Source: Phytopseudomonas punonensis
GTDB lineage: Bacteria; Pseudomonadota; Gammaproteobacteria; Pseudomonadales; Pseudomonadaceae
Assembly (NCBI RefSeq): GCF_900142655.1
Contig: NZ_FRBQ01000001.1
Location: 870,115-934,114 of the forward strand
Direction: 5' to 3'
Length of the DNA stretch: 64,000 nucleotides
Below are positions 48,304-58,488 of the stretch, piece after piece. The notes beneath the pieces are model-generated. The model saw only the letters and a list, made by a program, of their open reading frames with translations. It ran no database searches and was not told where the DNA came from. Every line of letters starts with the position of its first letter. Position 1 is the first letter of the stretch. The position numbers and the translations under genes are program-made.

Positions 48304-48313
48304 GATGCCTTGA

Positions 48314-49342
48314 TCAGCTATTGGCTGGCGGCGTTGCGCCGTTTGCAGCACTGTTAGCTGGAGTCGAGGCAGCGGCAGGCTCGGCTGCCGGCTTGCTGGC
48401 TTCAGGCTTTGCGGCGGGCTTGGCAGCCGCCGGTTTTGCTGCAGGTTTAGCGGCTGGCTTGGTAGCCGCAGGTTTGGCATTGGCCGGCTTGGTGGCAGCA
48501 GGCTTCGCGGCTGTCTGAGGGGCCGGCTTCGCGGCAGCCTTGGCAGCTGGCTTGGCAGCAGGTTTAGCAGCGGCCTTGACTGCTGGCTTGGCAGCAGCGG
48601 ATTTCGCAACCGGTTTTGCAGCTGTCTTGCTAGCGGGTTTAGCTGCAGTCAGTTTAGCTGCAGATTTAGCGGCAGGCTTTGCCGCTGGCTTAGCAGTAGC
48701 CGGCTTCGCAGCAGCTTGAGGGGCTGGTTTGGCTACAGGTTTCGCAGCGGCTTTGGCAGCCGGCTTGGCGGCAGGTTTAGCTGCAGCCTTGGCCGCTGGC
48801 TTAGCGGTAGTCGGTTTTGCAGCAGCCTGGCTGGCTGGCTTGGCAGCAGGTTTAGCAACCGCCTTCGCGGCTGGTTTGGCTGCTGGCTTCGCTGCCGCTT
48901 TGCCGGCAACCGGCTTGGCCTGCGCCTTGTCACGGCTGGACAGCACCTTGCCGGCAGCTTCGCGAACCTTGCCAACACCCTGGGCCAGCTTCAGGCTTTC
49001 CTGAGCATCGCGCTTGAGCTGCACGATGTACTGGCGGGTTTCGGTTTGGCGGGCCTGCAGTGCATCGAGCACACCTTCGAGCTCATCGACCGCGGCCTTC
49101 GCTTTGGACTGCGCCTTAGCCTTGCCGTCGGCGACTGCAGACTGCAGCTTGCCGCGTGCCTTGTGCAGTTTTTCCTGGGCGCTACCGCGCTGCTTTTCCA
49201 GTTTGGCGAGAATTTTTTCAGCATCTACCAGCGCTTGCGAGCAGGCGTTTTCAAGGTGCTCGAGCAAGCTTCCGGACAGTTGCTGCAGCAGATGCAAAGG
49301 GGTGGTAACCGATTTTTTCTTCACGTTTTTTGTGGCCGGCAT
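48314..49342 (-). CDS. algP: Histone-H1-like transcriptional regulator AlgP
   Basis: A 342-aa protein. The N-terminal ~135 residues are helical and coiled-coil-rich. From residue ~141 to ~320 it consists of degenerate KPAA/KAAAKP repeats similar to eukaryotic histone H1 tails. AlgP (AlgR3) binds DNA and influences alginate gene expression. The repeats are prone to expansion and deletion. It is separated from phaI by 178 nt and followed upstream by algQ. Confidence 0.92.
   Translation of the reverse strand: MPATKNVKKKSVTTPLHLLQQLSGSLLEHLENACSQALVDAEKILAKLEKQRGSAQEKLHKARGKLQSAVADGKAKAQSKAKAAVDELEGVLDALQARQTETRQYIVQLKRDAQESLKLAQGVGKVREAAGKVLSSRDKAQAKPVAGKAAAKPAAKPAAKAVAKPAAKPASQAAAKPTTAKPAAKAAAKPAAKPAAKAAAKPVAKPAPQAAAKPATAKPAAKPAAKSAAKLTAAKPASKTAAKPVAKSAAAKPAVKAAAKPAAKPAAKAAAKPAPQTAAKPAATKPANAKPAATKPAAKPAAKPAAAKPAAKPEASKPAAEPAAASTPANSAANGATPPANS
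48382..48922 (-). repeat. Degenerate KPAA-encoding tandem repeats in algP
   Basis: About 540 nt coding for roughly 180 residues of Lys-Pro-Ala-Ala units, e.g. GGCTTGGCAGC and GGCTTAGCGG variants recurring every 12-24 nt. The copies are divergent and lie within one protein, which rules out a CRISPR array. Slippage-prone. Confidence 0.85.
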
Positions 49343-49463
49343 GACGCGCCTCCAGGCGGATGGAATAAAGCCGTACTAGCTATATGAATTTGCGCCCGCC
49401 GCAAGCGCTTTGCAAGCACCTGCAAGGTCCGTGGAACACGTTCGGGCAGGCCGCTAAAACGAC

Positions 49464-49486
49464 AACGCCGCGATGGTCGCGGCGTT
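49464..49486 (-). terminator. Terminator downstream of algQ
   Basis: A perfect 10-bp stem AACGCCGCGA / TCGCGGCGTT with a 3-nt loop, followed on the minus strand by GTCGTTTTAG. It lies 6 nt from the algQ stop. Confidence 0.85.
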
Positions 49487-49491
49487 ATGGC

Positions 49492-49953
49492 TTAAACGAC
49501 TGCAGCAGTGGCCTGCTGCTTGTGGGCGGTATGCAGCACTTCGATGAGGCAGTCCTCGAGTTCGAAACGCTCGTGGAGCATCTGCCCCAGGCGTTTGAGC
49601 TCGCTGCTCACCGCATCGACATCGCCGCAATCTCCGGCATCACAGCGATCATTGAACGCCAGAGCGGCTTCAGTGATCACCTCGATTCGCGGGTAGATCT
49701 GCTTGGCAAGCTCCAGGCCGCGCTGATCATCGAACGCGCGCGCCTCTTCGTTGAGCTGCTGATAAACCTCGAAGTGCCCAGCGGACACATAGTCGACGAG
49801 GATTTCACAGAAACGCTGCATCACCGCCGCGTCACTGACGTCGCTGATGGCAACGTAGCCCTTGATCAACTCGGCACGTTCCTGCAACCAGCGGTCAATC
49901 AACTGGTGTACGCCGCCCCACCGCTCCTGCGCATTCTGGCAACTTTCGAGCAT
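49492..49953 (-). CDS. algQ: Rsd/AlgQ family anti-sigma-70 factor AlgQ
   Basis: A 153-aa all-helical protein of the Rsd/AlgQ family ([29 protein letters not shown]...). It binds the sigma-70 region 4 and modulates alginate and siderophore genes. Complete, standard length. dsbH, which I recall between algQ and hemY in P. aeruginosa, is absent; a 306-nt gap lies in its place. Confidence 0.93.
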   Translation of the reverse strand: MLESCQNAQERWGGVHQLIDRWLQERAELIKGYVAISDVSDAAVMQRFCEILVDYVSAGHFEVYQQLNEEARAFDDQRGLELAKQIYPRIEVITEAALAFNDRCDAGDCGDVDAVSSELKRLGQMLHERFELEDCLIEVLHTAHKQQATAAVV

Positions 49954-50259
49954 GGTGATCTCGCTCCCTTATCGGTATGTCCTGTGGGCATCGGGCGTTG
50001 ACCGTTGTTCACCTGTCGTCGCCGCGAATCGGAAGTTGGCTGGTCGCCTGTCGGCATTCCCTCCGGCCAAATGTCGCTGCGTACAGCGACGGCAAACGCA
50101 TCACGAATCGATCCCTGAACGTGCAGCCGAGTCCGGACACTAGCATGATTCTTATTGCAGTCCGACCACTCATTTCGTCTCAGGTTATGCCTGCGCCAAG
50201 CGCCCTTCAAGACACTTGATGGCGAGCGCCGACCGGGGGTCGACGCCAGCACTCTTTGC
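49954..50259. other. 306-nt gap between algQ and hemY
   Basis: No supported gene, RNA or repeat. Short open frames across it look random, and I see no trace of a DsbB-like protein. It must contain the algQ promoter, as algQ reads leftwards from here. It is also the tail of the hemY operon. Confidence 0.6.
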
Positions 50260-51522
50260 TCAGTCGCCAGTAGGCATGCGCTGCGGCTCAGTGCCTACCG
50301 TTGCAACCTGACCACTCAGACGACGATCCAGCAACCCCAGGCCTTCCTGAAACAACCGGTTACTGCGCTCCACTTCACCCAGCTGCGCGAGCAGGCGCGC
50401 CAGCTCAGCACAGGTCTCGGGATGACGCTCAAGGGTCAGGCTGGCTTCGAAATAATCGCGTGCCTTGCCCCACAACTGGTTGTGCAGGCTCAGGCGACCG
50501 AGTGTGAGCAGCAAACCGGCATCATTGGGATGCTGCTTGAGCCAACCCTCTGCATTCTGCAGTTGCCGGGCCGAATCACGACCACGCAGGAGCCCGTAAA
50601 GACGCGCCAGCCGGCTATCGTACTCGCGGTTCAGCGCCTTACTGAGCAGTTCTTCAGCACCGGGCTCAGCGCCCAACGCACGCAACCGGTCGGCATATAC
50701 CTCGAGCAACTCGGGCTCACCACGCAGGTTGGGCGACAGTCGATCCCAGGCCTGCGCCAAAGGCGGCAGTGCACTATCGTCGGCACCGTTGAAATCGAGC
50801 CCCAGCAGGTACTCACGCCAGGCGCGGCGCTCCAGCGCCATCAGCTCGGCGGGCGCCATGGCCTTCTCTTTACGCAGTACTGGCAACAGCTTGAGTACCG
50901 CCTGCCAGTCACCACGCACGCCATACAGCTCCTGCAGTTGGCGCAGCACCTGTGGGTTGTGCGGGTGGCGCTCGTGCATCACTTGCAAGGTTTCTTGGGC
51001 GCTATCGACTTCACCGCGCGCCAGTTGCAACTCGGCGTGGGTCAGGGCAATCGCCAATTCAGCATTCGGCTGACGCTCGAGCGCCTCACTCAGCAGGGCA
51101 TCGCTTTCTTCGTAATGCTCCAGACTGTGAGCGGCGCGCGCGGCCCCGAGATAGTGGATCAACGGGCGCGGCTCATTACGAGCGATACGGCTCAGGTGCG
51201 CCTGCGCCTTGGCCCAGCGCCCTTCGATCAGCTCCTGAAAACCATGTTCAGAAGCGCTGCGCACGCGACGTTCGTGATGCAGCCGCGACCAGGGATTGAT
51301 CAGCCCGACCGACACCAGCAATGCACGAATCAATACCCGCAGCAGCCACATCGCCAAGCAGAACGCGACCACCAGCAACACGAATGCCCACAGGGTCGAC
51401 TCGTAACGGAACCCTTTGTAGGCGAACAGGACGTAGCCTTTGTGCTCGGAGATGGCCAGGCCAAGCAGCGCCAGCCCACCGATCACCAATACGGTGAGTA
51501 GCAGCAGGTAAACGCGTTTCAT
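50260..51522 (-). CDS. hemY: Heme biosynthesis-associated TPR protein HemY
   Basis: A 420-aa inner-membrane protein: two N-terminal membrane helices (~4-26 and 42-64), then TPR-type helical repeats (e.g. ALERQPNAELAIALTHAELQLARGE). Associated with heme synthesis; precise role unclear. The ATG overlaps the hemX stop by 4 nt. Last gene of the hemC-hemD-hemX-hemY operon. Confidence 0.92.
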   Translation of the reverse strand: MKRVYLLLLTVLVIGGLALLGLAISEHKGYVLFAYKGFRYESTLWAFVLLVVAFCLAMWLLRVLIRALLVSVGLINPWSRLHHERRVRSASEHGFQELIEGRWAKAQAHLSRIARNEPRPLIHYLGAARAAHSLEHYEESDALLSEALERQPNAELAIALTHAELQLARGEVDSAQETLQVMHERHPHNPQVLRQLQELYGVRGDWQAVLKLLPVLRKEKAMAPAELMALERRAWREYLLGLDFNGADDSALPPLAQAWDRLSPNLRGEPELLEVYADRLRALGAEPGAEELLSKALNREYDSRLARLYGLLRGRDSARQLQNAEGWLKQHPNDAGLLLTLGRLSLHNQLWGKARDYFEASLTLERHPETCAELARLLAQLGEVERSNRLFQEGLGLLDRRLSGQVATVGTEPQRMPTGD

Positions 51523-52664
51523 GGATGCGCCTCCCCATCACCGCCAGCGTCTTCACCCGGGGCATCCTTGAGGCGCTCACGGGCAGATTGCTTGTGTTCG
51601 ATATAAGCCTGCACCGCGTTGAGCGATGCGCCCAGTTCCGGCGCCTTGACTTCGATAGGCTGGTCGACCAGCTCGCCAACCCGAGCACGCAGGGCACGGC
51701 TGTCCGGATTGTCGCGATTGAAGTTGGCGTCCAGCACCTCAGCAGCCTGTTGCAGTGCCTGCCGGTAAACCTGGGTTTGCCCATGCAGCGCGGCCCACTG
51801 TGCCTGCTCGAGCGCCAGGCTCAGCGCCAGGCGCACCTGGCTCAGGCTCTGCCCGGCCAGCAGCGGCCGTACGTTCTGGTCGGCGTTGAAATCAAGGCGG
51901 AAATATTGCGAGAGCTTGTGCAGGGTCTGACTCCACCAGGTGCCGGGCTCGCTTTCGGCGGCCAGCTCACCGAGTACACCACCATCGGCAACGAACTTGG
52001 GATTGAGAGAGTTGAGTTGCGCCGCCTGCTCACGCAATGCGCCGAGCTGCAGGAACAAGCCGGTACGATCAGGGTTGTCAGTGGCGCGCAGTGCTTCGAG
52101 GCTTTTCGCCAGTTGCTCGCGGGCAGCGAAAGCAGCCGGGTCATCCTGATCACGCAGAATCTCGTCGGCGGCCTGCACCAGCGCGGTGGCGCTGTTGATG
52201 TCCTGCAGCGCAGACAAGCGCAGGCTAGCCAGTCGCAGCAAGTGCTCGGCTTCGGCCAAACGCCAATCCTGGCGACTGGCACCCAGTACGGTTTCCAGAC
52301 GGCGGTTGAGCAGTTGCTGATCGCCCTGCAGCTGAGCCACCAGCCGACGACGCTCGTCGAGCTCTTCTACGCTGGGCAGTTGCTCGAAACGGTCGTCAAG
52401 GCTCTCGGTGCGCTGCGTCAACGCCTGAGCCTGGCTACGCGCCTGCTCGAGCTGCGCGGACTGCTGCTGCGTCTCGCTCTGCAGCGCACGCAACTGCCAG
52501 GCACTCCAGCCGCCGACACCAACGCCGACGACGCCAACCAGCAGCGCCACGGCAGCAATCGCGGTACCACGCGCAGCGGGCTTGGCCTCGGCAGCGACAG
52601 GGGACGATTCGGGGGCGGGTTGCACAGGTTGTTCCTGGTCTTTTGGGGAATTCGCTTCGCTCAC
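51519..52664 (-). CDS. hemX: HemX-like uroporphyrinogen-III C-methyltransferase family protein
   Basis: A 381-aa bitopic protein: an acidic/Pro N-terminus, one membrane helix (~36-58), then a coiled-coil and helical periplasmic region (LQSETQQQSAQLEQ..., LRLASLRLSALQDINSATALV). Despite the database name it lacks methyltransferase motifs; it is thought to be a scaffold. GTG 52664 has AAGGATGG upstream; the longer frame to 52760 overlaps hemD. Confidence 0.85.
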   Translation of the reverse strand: MSEANSPKDQEQPVQPAPESSPVAAEAKPAARGTAIAAVALLVGVVGVGVGGWSAWQLRALQSETQQQSAQLEQARSQAQALTQRTESLDDRFEQLPSVEELDERRRLVAQLQGDQQLLNRRLETVLGASRQDWRLAEAEHLLRLASLRLSALQDINSATALVQAADEILRDQDDPAAFAAREQLAKSLEALRATDNPDRTGLFLQLGALREQAAQLNSLNPKFVADGGVLGELAAESEPGTWWSQTLHKLSQYFRLDFNADQNVRPLLAGQSLSQVRLALSLALEQAQWAALHGQTQVYRQALQQAAEVLDANFNRDNPDSRALRARVGELVDQPIEVKAPELGASLNAVQAYIEHKQSARERLKDAPGEDAGGDGEAHP

Positions 52665-52680
52665 GTATCCATCCTTTGCT

Positions 52681-53454
52681 TCAAGAGTCGGGCGAAGCCT
52701 GCGCACGCAAGGCCGCCAACAACGCCGCGGTATCGGCACCACGGCAATCCACAACATCAACCGCGCCGAGCTCGCGGGCCATTTCGGCGACGCGCGGGCT
52801 GGGTACGAACAAGGGTAGCTGCGCCAGCGTGGGCCAGTTATCCGCCGCCAGTTGGCGCAGGTGCATCAGGCCCTGCCCACTGCTGACCACCAGCCCATTC
52901 AGGCGTTCCACCTGTATCAGTTCCTGCAACGCGCCAGTTGGGTAAGTAGGCAGCACGCGACGGTAGACCGGCAGATAGTCCACCTCGACGCCCTGCGCCT
53001 GCAAGCGTTCTGCGAGCAGGGTTCGGCCATCTTCGCCGCGAATGATCAACACCCGGGGGAACAAGGCAGCTTTAAGAGGCGCTTGCAGCTCGGGCAGCTC
53101 CAGCAACGCCTCGCTGTCATCACCACTGCTCGGCCAGAACACTGTCAGACCGTAGTCAGCGAGGATCTGTCCGGTGCCGGCACCAACACTGAACCAGGGC
53201 TGATCGGATAGTGGCTGCGGCCAGTAGCGATCCATCAGCTCAAGACCGAAACGGGCTGCCGGCTTGCTCACCACGATCACCGCGGTATAGCGGTGCAGGT
53301 CGCAAATGGTCGCGCTGTGCTGCGGCGTTTCTGGCAATTGCTCGATGCCGAGCAACGGCAGACAAGCACTTTGAATACCTTCGCCCGCGAGCGCTTGGGC
53401 CAGCGCCTGGCACTCCTGCTCGGGACGAGTCAGCAGCAGGCGCCAGCGGCTCAC
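52681..53454 (-). CDS. hemD: Uroporphyrinogen-III synthase
   Basis: A 257-aa two-lobed enzyme that closes and rearranges hydroxymethylbilane to uroporphyrinogen [16 protein letters not shown] at the N-terminus and [12 protein letters not shown] in the second lobe fit the family. Starts with GTG overlapping the hemC stop by 4 nt. The family is poorly conserved; the position after hemC settles it. Confidence 0.92.
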   Translation of the reverse strand: MSRWRLLLTRPEQECQALAQALAGEGIQSACLPLLGIEQLPETPQHSATICDLHRYTAVIVVSKPAARFGLELMDRYWPQPLSDQPWFSVGAGTGQILADYGLTVFWPSSGDDSEALLELPELQAPLKAALFPRVLIIRGEDGRTLLAERLQAQGVEVDYLPVYRRVLPTYPTGALQELIQVERLNGLVVSSGQGLMHLRQLAADNWPTLAQLPLFVPSPRVAEMARELGAVDVVDCRGADTAALLAALRAQASPDS

Positions 53455-54389
53455 TCGCTAGCTGCCTCGCCGTAGATCGCGGTCAGAATGCTGCCGGCGC
53501 CCTGAGCCAGCAATGCCTCGGCGACCTCGATACCAAGGCCTTCGGCGTCTTCGGCGGCGCCACGCTGCTCGGCACGCAGCAAGCGGCTGCCATCGGGCTC
53601 GCCAACCAGGCCACGCAGCCACAGCTGCTCTCCTTCGAGGATCGCGTAGCAGGCAATCGGCACTTGGCAACCGCCGTTAAGGCGCTTGTTCATGGCACGC
53701 TCTGCCGTGACTCGCAGGGCAGTTTCGGTGTGATTGAGCGGCGCCAGCAAACGCTGCAATTCGGCGTCGCCAACCCGGCACTCGATGCCGACGGCGCCCT
53801 GGCCGCCAGCCGGCAGGCTGTGCTCAATGCTGATCGAATCGCGGATGCGATCCTCGAAGCCTAGGCGGATCAGACCAGCCGCCGCGAGGATGATGGCGTC
53901 GTACTCGCCGGCATCCAGCTTGGCCAGGCGCGTATTGACGTTGCCACGCAGGAAGTGAATTTTCAGGTCTGGCCGACGCGCCAGCAGCTGAGCCTGGCGA
54001 CGCAGGCTGGAGGTACCGACGACGCTGCCAGCCGGTAGTGCATCGAGGCTTTCGTAGGTATTGGAGACGAAGGCGTCGCGTGGATCTTCACGCTCGCAGA
54101 TGCAGAACAGCCCGAGCCCCTCGGGGAAATCCATCGGCACATCTTTCATCGAGTGCACGGCGATGTCGGCCTGATTTTCGAGCAGCGCGGTTTCCAGCTC
54201 TTTGACGAAGAGGCCCTTGCCGCCAATCTTGGCCAGCGGTGCATCGAGCAGTTTGTCACCACGACTGACCATCGGCACCAGGCTCACCTGCAAGCCAGGG
54301 TGGGCTTGTTCTAGACGAGCTTTGACGTGTTCGGCCTGCCACAGGGCGAGGGCACTCTTGCGGGTAGCGATGCGAATTTCGCGGGGCAT
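53451..54389 (-). CDS. hemC: Porphobilinogen deaminase (hydroxymethylbilane synthase)
   Basis: A 312-aa enzyme polymerising four porphobilinogens. The dipyrromethane cofactor Cys is in the [13 protein letters not shown] stretch. [13 protein letters not shown] and [11 protein letters not shown] are typical substrate-binding motifs. First gene of the heme run. Separated from algR by 98 nt. Confidence 0.96.
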   Translation of the reverse strand: MPREIRIATRKSALALWQAEHVKARLEQAHPGLQVSLVPMVSRGDKLLDAPLAKIGGKGLFVKELETALLENQADIAVHSMKDVPMDFPEGLGLFCICEREDPRDAFVSNTYESLDALPAGSVVGTSSLRRQAQLLARRPDLKIHFLRGNVNTRLAKLDAGEYDAIILAAAGLIRLGFEDRIRDSISIEHSLPAGGQGAVGIECRVGDAELQRLLAPLNHTETALRVTAERAMNKRLNGGCQVPIACYAILEGEQLWLRGLVGEPDGSRLLRAEQRGAAEDAEGLGIEVAEALLAQGAGSILTAIYGEAASE

Positions 54390-54487
54390 GGGTACGATCC
54401 AGAAAACAGTTGCCGCGAATAATAACAGGCTCGCGGGCCGCCAGCCCGGAGCTGGATGCGACCCTTCGCCCTACTCGCGGCTGCCTG

Positions 54488-55234
54488 TCATATCTGGTTC
54501 ATCAACTTGCGCACACCTGCGACATGGCGGCGGCTGACCACCAGCGCCTCGCCGTTGAGCCCTCGCAGATAGAGCTGGAAGTGGCCGAGAGGCGTGCGCT
54601 GTAGGCGCTCGATACGCTCGCGAGCCACCAGCGCGTTGCGGTGAATGCGCACGAAGCGATCACCGAACTCGTCTTCCAGCGCCTTGAGCGGCTCGTCGAG
54701 CAATACCTCGCCGCCATCGTGGCGCAGGGTCACGTATTTGTGGTCGGCGATGAAATAGATCACATCATCCAGCGGGATAAGTTCGATGCCTTTGCGAGTT
54801 CGCGCGCTGATATGGCTACGCGGGCCTACACCGCTCTCGGCAGCCGGCCGAGTCAGTGCAGCCAACTGCACACGATTGAGGCGTTCGGCTTTTTTCAAGG
54901 CATCTTCAAGATGCTCGGGGCGCACGGGCTTGACCAGATAGCCAACCGCACTGACCTGAAACGCCTCGACTGCAAATTCATCATGGGCGGTGCAGAAAAT
55001 CACCGCTGGCGGCGCTTCGCGCTCGCAGAGCCTGGCAGCAGCCTGCAAACCATCGAGGCCGGGCATGCGGATATCGAGCAGCACCACGTCGGGCTTGAGG
55101 CTTTCAACCAACGCCAAGGCCTCTTCGCCATTGCTCGCAGAGGGCTCGACCACACGATAGCCGTCCAGCGCAGACACCATTCGGCTCAGGCGCTCTCGGG
55201 CAAGGGGTTCGTCATCAACGATCAAGACATTCAT
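54488..55234 (-). CDS. algR: LytTR response regulator AlgR
   Basis: A 248-aa protein: a receiver domain (acidic DD at 7-8, phospho-acceptor Asp54 in LLDIRMPG, Thr and Lys further on in FCTAHDEF and LVKPV) and a C-terminal LytTR DNA-binding domain (ELIPLDDVIYFIADHKYVTLRHDGGEVLLDEPLKALE). It controls alginate, twitching and virulence genes. ATG 55234 overlaps the algZ stop by 4 nt; length equals AlgR. Confidence 0.95.
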   Translation of the reverse strand: MNVLIVDDEPLARERLSRMVSALDGYRVVEPSASNGEEALALVESLKPDVVLLDIRMPGLDGLQAAARLCEREAPPAVIFCTAHDEFAVEAFQVSAVGYLVKPVRPEHLEDALKKAERLNRVQLAALTRPAAESGVGPRSHISARTRKGIELIPLDDVIYFIADHKYVTLRHDGGEVLLDEPLKALEDEFGDRFVRIHRNALVARERIERLQRTPLGHFQLYLRGLNGEALVVSRRHVAGVRKLMNQI

Positions 55235-56307
55235 AATGATCTGGCTTCCTGCATGGGTCTTGCACATGGGTAGCGTAGACGGGTGTAGTGAAGGCCATCG
55301 CGGCGCTCCACACTCAGATTGGCCTGCGGGCCGAAAAGTGCCGCAAGCCGCGCATCGATATTAGCCAACGCCTGGTGAGTACCGCGCGAGGCCATGGGCG
55401 TACTGCCCTCCTCGTAGGGATTGCAGACGCTAAGATGGAATACACCATCGTTGTATGTGGCTGAAATCTGCACCAGTCCCCCTTCGATACGTGGCTGGAT
55501 ACCGTAGATCAGAGCGTTCTCCAGCAAAGGCTGCAGAGTCAGCTGGGGAATCGGCAAGTCAGCGGGAACATCGTCAACCTCCCACTGCAACTGTAGCCGT
55601 TCGCCAAGCCGATATTGCTCGATCGACAAGTACCGCTGTGCCAGTTCCAGTTCCTCGCTCCAGCTGACGAGGCTACCGGGCTTGGCCAGGCTTGCCCGGA
55701 ACAGGTCGGACAGATCCAGCACTGCCTGTTCCGCCCTGGCAGAATCTGTGACAACTAGGCTTGCGATGCTGTTCAAACTGTTGAAAAGGAAATGCGGGCG
55801 GATGCGTGCCTGCAACGATTCGATACGCGCACGCAGCTCGGCCTGTTCCTGGCGCCGCCACTGGCTCTGCAGATAGAAATAGCGCAGCAGCAATGCTGAC
55901 ATGATCAGGCTGATCAGCGCATGACGCAGGTATAGATTCACCTCACCCTCATGGGGCAGCGGCCCACCGAGATCGTAATAGTCGGCCACCGCCGTGCAGC
56001 TCAGCGTGAGCCCCACCACCAGGGCGCAGCAAGCCGCGCCAGCCCACATTGCGCGCAGCCGCGCCAGCAGCGGCCGCAGACGACACAGCAGCGCCGAAGA
56101 CAACAGCACGATCCATTGCACGAACAGCGAGGTCAGCGCCAGGCGCACCCAGTCAAAACCAGGCAGCATCGGCTCGGCAAGCACCAGCACCAACACCAGC
56201 AGCTCGGCGAGCAACACGGTGCTGAGCAGCGCTTCTGGCTGACACAGCTCGGGCACGAAAAAGTCGTTCGGCGCAGCAGGGGGCGAGGTGTTGCGATTGG
56301 CGTTCAT
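55231..56307 (-). CDS. algZ: Sensor kinase AlgZ/FimS (LytS-type)
   Basis: A 358-aa histidine-kinase-family sensor. Membrane helices fill the first ~145 residues; a His_kinase region follows with His172 in RIRPHFLFNSLNS, and the ATP-binding LTLQPLLENALIYGIQP. Non-canonical kinase domain, as in LytS-type sensors. ATG 56307 is used; an open frame continuing to 57285 is antisense to argH and rejected. It forms the fimS-algR pair. Confidence 0.93.
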   Translation of the reverse strand: MNANRNTSPPAAPNDFFVPELCQPEALLSTVLLAELLVLVLVLAEPMLPGFDWVRLALTSLFVQWIVLLSSALLCRLRPLLARLRAMWAGAACCALVVGLTLSCTAVADYYDLGGPLPHEGEVNLYLRHALISLIMSALLLRYFYLQSQWRRQEQAELRARIESLQARIRPHFLFNSLNSIASLVVTDSARAEQAVLDLSDLFRASLAKPGSLVSWSEELELAQRYLSIEQYRLGERLQLQWEVDDVPADLPIPQLTLQPLLENALIYGIQPRIEGGLVQISATYNDGVFHLSVCNPYEEGSTPMASRGTHQALANIDARLAALFGPQANLSVERRDGLHYTRLRYPCARPMQEARSL

Positions 56308-56526
56308 CGCTGCAGTTTCGACGGGCGCTGCGCAACCGGCAAGAGAGGCCATGGCGGGAGGGCGAAATAAGCCGCGTAAAACCATAGCGAAGGGTGAAAA
56401 TGTGACCCACACGACACTCGCACGGGCCGCTGCGTGCGGTGCCGGGTCTGTTATCATCGGCACACTTTTCCGCCATGACGGGCAGTCTTTGATCCGTCCG
56501 AACACGCCTACAGTCGAGCCACATTC

Positions 56527-57921
56527 ATGAGCCAAGAAAAAACCAATCAGTCCTGGGGCGGCCGCTTCAGCGAGCCCGTCGACGCCTTCGTCGCCCGCTT
56601 CACCGCCTCGGTGGAATTCGACAAGCGCCTGTACCGCCACGACATCATGGGCTCCATCGCCCACGCCACCATGCTGGCCAAGGTTGGCGTGCTGAGCGAC
56701 GCCGAGCGCGACTCGATCATCGACGGCCTCAAGCAGATACAGAGCGAAATCGAAGCCGGCCAGTTCGATTGGCGTGTTGATCTCGAAGACGTGCACATGA
56801 ACATCGAAGCGCGCCTGACCGACCGCATCGGCGTGACCGGCAAGAAGCTGCACACCGGCCGCTCGCGCAACGATCAGGTGGCCACCGACATCCGCCTCTG
56901 GCTGCGTGACGAGATCGACCTGATCCTCGCCGAGATCACCCGCCTGCAACAGGGCCTGCTGGAGCAGGCCGAGCGTGAGGCCGAGACCATCATGCCCGGC
57001 TTCACCCACCTGCAGACCGCCCAGCCGGTGACCTTCGGCCACCATCTGCTGGCCTGGTTCGAAATGCTGTCGCGCGACTACGAGCGCCTGGTCGACTGCC
57101 GCAAGCGCACCAACCGCATGCCATTGGGCAGCGCCGCACTGGCCGGCACCACCTACCCGATTCAGCGGGAAATCACCGCCGAACTGCTGGGCTTCGACGC
57201 CGTGGGCGGCAACTCGCTGGACGGTGTGTCGGATCGCGACTTCGCCATCGAATTCTGCGCCGCCGCGTCCATCGCCATGATGCACCTGTCGCGCTTTTCC
57301 GAAGAGCTGGTGCTGTGGACCAGCGCACAGTTCCAGTTCATCGATCTGCCCGATCGTTTCTGCACCGGTTCCTCGATCATGCCGCAGAAAAAGAACCCCG
57401 ATGTACCCGAACTGGTACGTGGCAAGACCGGCCGCGTATTCGGCGCCCTGACCGGCCTGCTGACCCTGATGAAAGGCCAGCCATTGGCTTACAACAAGGA
57501 CAACCAGGAAGACAAGGAGCCGCTATTCGACGCCGCCGATACGCTGCGTGACTCGCTGCGAGCCTTTGCCGACATGATCCCCGCCATCAAGCCCAAGCAC
57601 GCGATCATGCGTGAAGCGGCGCTGCGTGGTTTCTCCACCGCTACGGATCTGGCCGACTACCTGGTGCGCAAAGGCCTCCCGTTCCGCGATTGCCACGAAA
57701 TCGTCGGCCATGCCGTGAAATACGGCGTCGACAGCGGCAAAGACCTGGCCGAAATGAGCCTGGAAGAACTGCGCCAGTTCAGCGACCAGATCGAGCAGGA
57801 CGTGTTTGCCGTACTGACCCTCGAAGGTTCGGTGAACGCCCGTGATCATATCGGCGGTACCGCGCCCAATCAGGTGCGTGCGGCGGTAGCTCGCGGCAAG
57901 AATCTGCTGGCTACACGATGA
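56527..57921 (+). CDS. argH: Argininosuccinate lyase
   Basis: A 464-aa enzyme that cleaves argininosuccinate to arginine and fumarate. The fumarase-superfamily signature [12 protein letters not shown] is present, as are [14 protein letters not shown] and [10 protein letters not shown]. Divergent from algZ with a 219-nt gap. The stop overlaps the next gene (ATGA). Confidence 0.97.
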   Translation: MSQEKTNQSWGGRFSEPVDAFVARFTASVEFDKRLYRHDIMGSIAHATMLAKVGVLSDAERDSIIDGLKQIQSEIEAGQFDWRVDLEDVHMNIEARLTDRIGVTGKKLHTGRSRNDQVATDIRLWLRDEIDLILAEITRLQQGLLEQAEREAETIMPGFTHLQTAQPVTFGHHLLAWFEMLSRDYERLVDCRKRTNRMPLGSAALAGTTYPIQREITAELLGFDAVGGNSLDGVSDRDFAIEFCAAASIAMMHLSRFSEELVLWTSAQFQFIDLPDRFCTGSSIMPQKKNPDVPELVRGKTGRVFGALTGLLTLMKGQPLAYNKDNQEDKEPLFDAADTLRDSLRAFADMIPAIKPKHAIMREAALRGFSTATDLADYLVRKGLPFRDCHEIVGHAVKYGVDSGKDLAEMSLEELRQFSDQIEQDVFAVLTLEGSVNARDHIGGTAPNQVRAAVARGKNLLATR

Positions 57922-58463
57922 TCACGCCCGGCCGCCGGATTTCGGTGGTCGGCTGCTCAGGCGCCGGCAAGAGCACCTTGTCGCGCCGCCTGGCCCAACG
58001 CCTCGGCTATCGCCATGTCGAGCTGGACGCGCTGTTTCATCAGCCCAATTGGCAACCGTTACCCACCGAACAATTTCAGCAGGCAACGCGTGAAGCGCTG
58101 CACGGTGACGGCTGGATCGCGGAAGGCAATTATTCCGCCGTGCGCCCGCTGGTGCGCGAGCGTTCGGACATGGTCATCTGGCTTGACCTGCCACGCTACA
58201 CAGTGATGCGCCAAGTGCTGTGGCGCACCCTGCGACGCCTTGGCACCCGTGAAGAGCTGTGGAATGGCAATCGCGAGCGCTGGAGCAATCTGTTCAGGCT
58301 CAACCCGGGGCAATCCATCCTCGCTTGGTCGTGGACGCGTCACCCGATATACCGGCAGCGCTACAGCGAGGAAATGCGCAACACGCCCGCAGGCTGCCAG
58401 TATGTTCGCCTGAACTCACGCCAGGCAGTAGAGGCCTTCCTGGCCAGCCTGCCGCCTCGTTAA
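57918..58463 (+). CDS. P-loop adenylate-kinase-like protein (FlaR/topology-modulation family)
   Basis: A 181-aa P-loop protein: Walker [10 protein letters not shown] (~12-20), then [10 protein letters not shown] and WIAEGNY, and a lid-like Arg-rich region ([22 protein letters not shown]). It resembles small nucleotide-kinase-like ATPases annotated as topology modulation proteins; substrate unknown. ATGA-coupled to argH. Confidence 0.8.
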   Translation: MITPGRRISVVGCSGAGKSTLSRRLAQRLGYRHVELDALFHQPNWQPLPTEQFQQATREALHGDGWIAEGNYSAVRPLVRERSDMVIWLDLPRYTVMRQVLWRTLRRLGTREELWNGNRERWSNLFRLNPGQSILAWSWTRHPIYRQRYSEEMRNTPAGCQYVRLNSRQAVEAFLASLPPR

Positions 58464-58488
58464 CACCCTTTCTTTCGGAATGATTGCA

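Noticed and set aside
48382..48922. CRISPR-like periodic repeats
   Set aside because: The repeats are degenerate, in frame and encode KPAA units of AlgP; there are no unique spacers or identical repeats.
49899..50252. Possible dsbH remnant in the algQ-hemY gap
   Set aside because: The open frame has no hydrophobic helices or CxxC pairs expected for a DsbB-like protein.
56308..57285. N-terminal extension of algZ to 684 aa
   Set aside because: The extension runs antisense through argH; the ATG at 56307 gives the normal AlgZ length of 358 aa.
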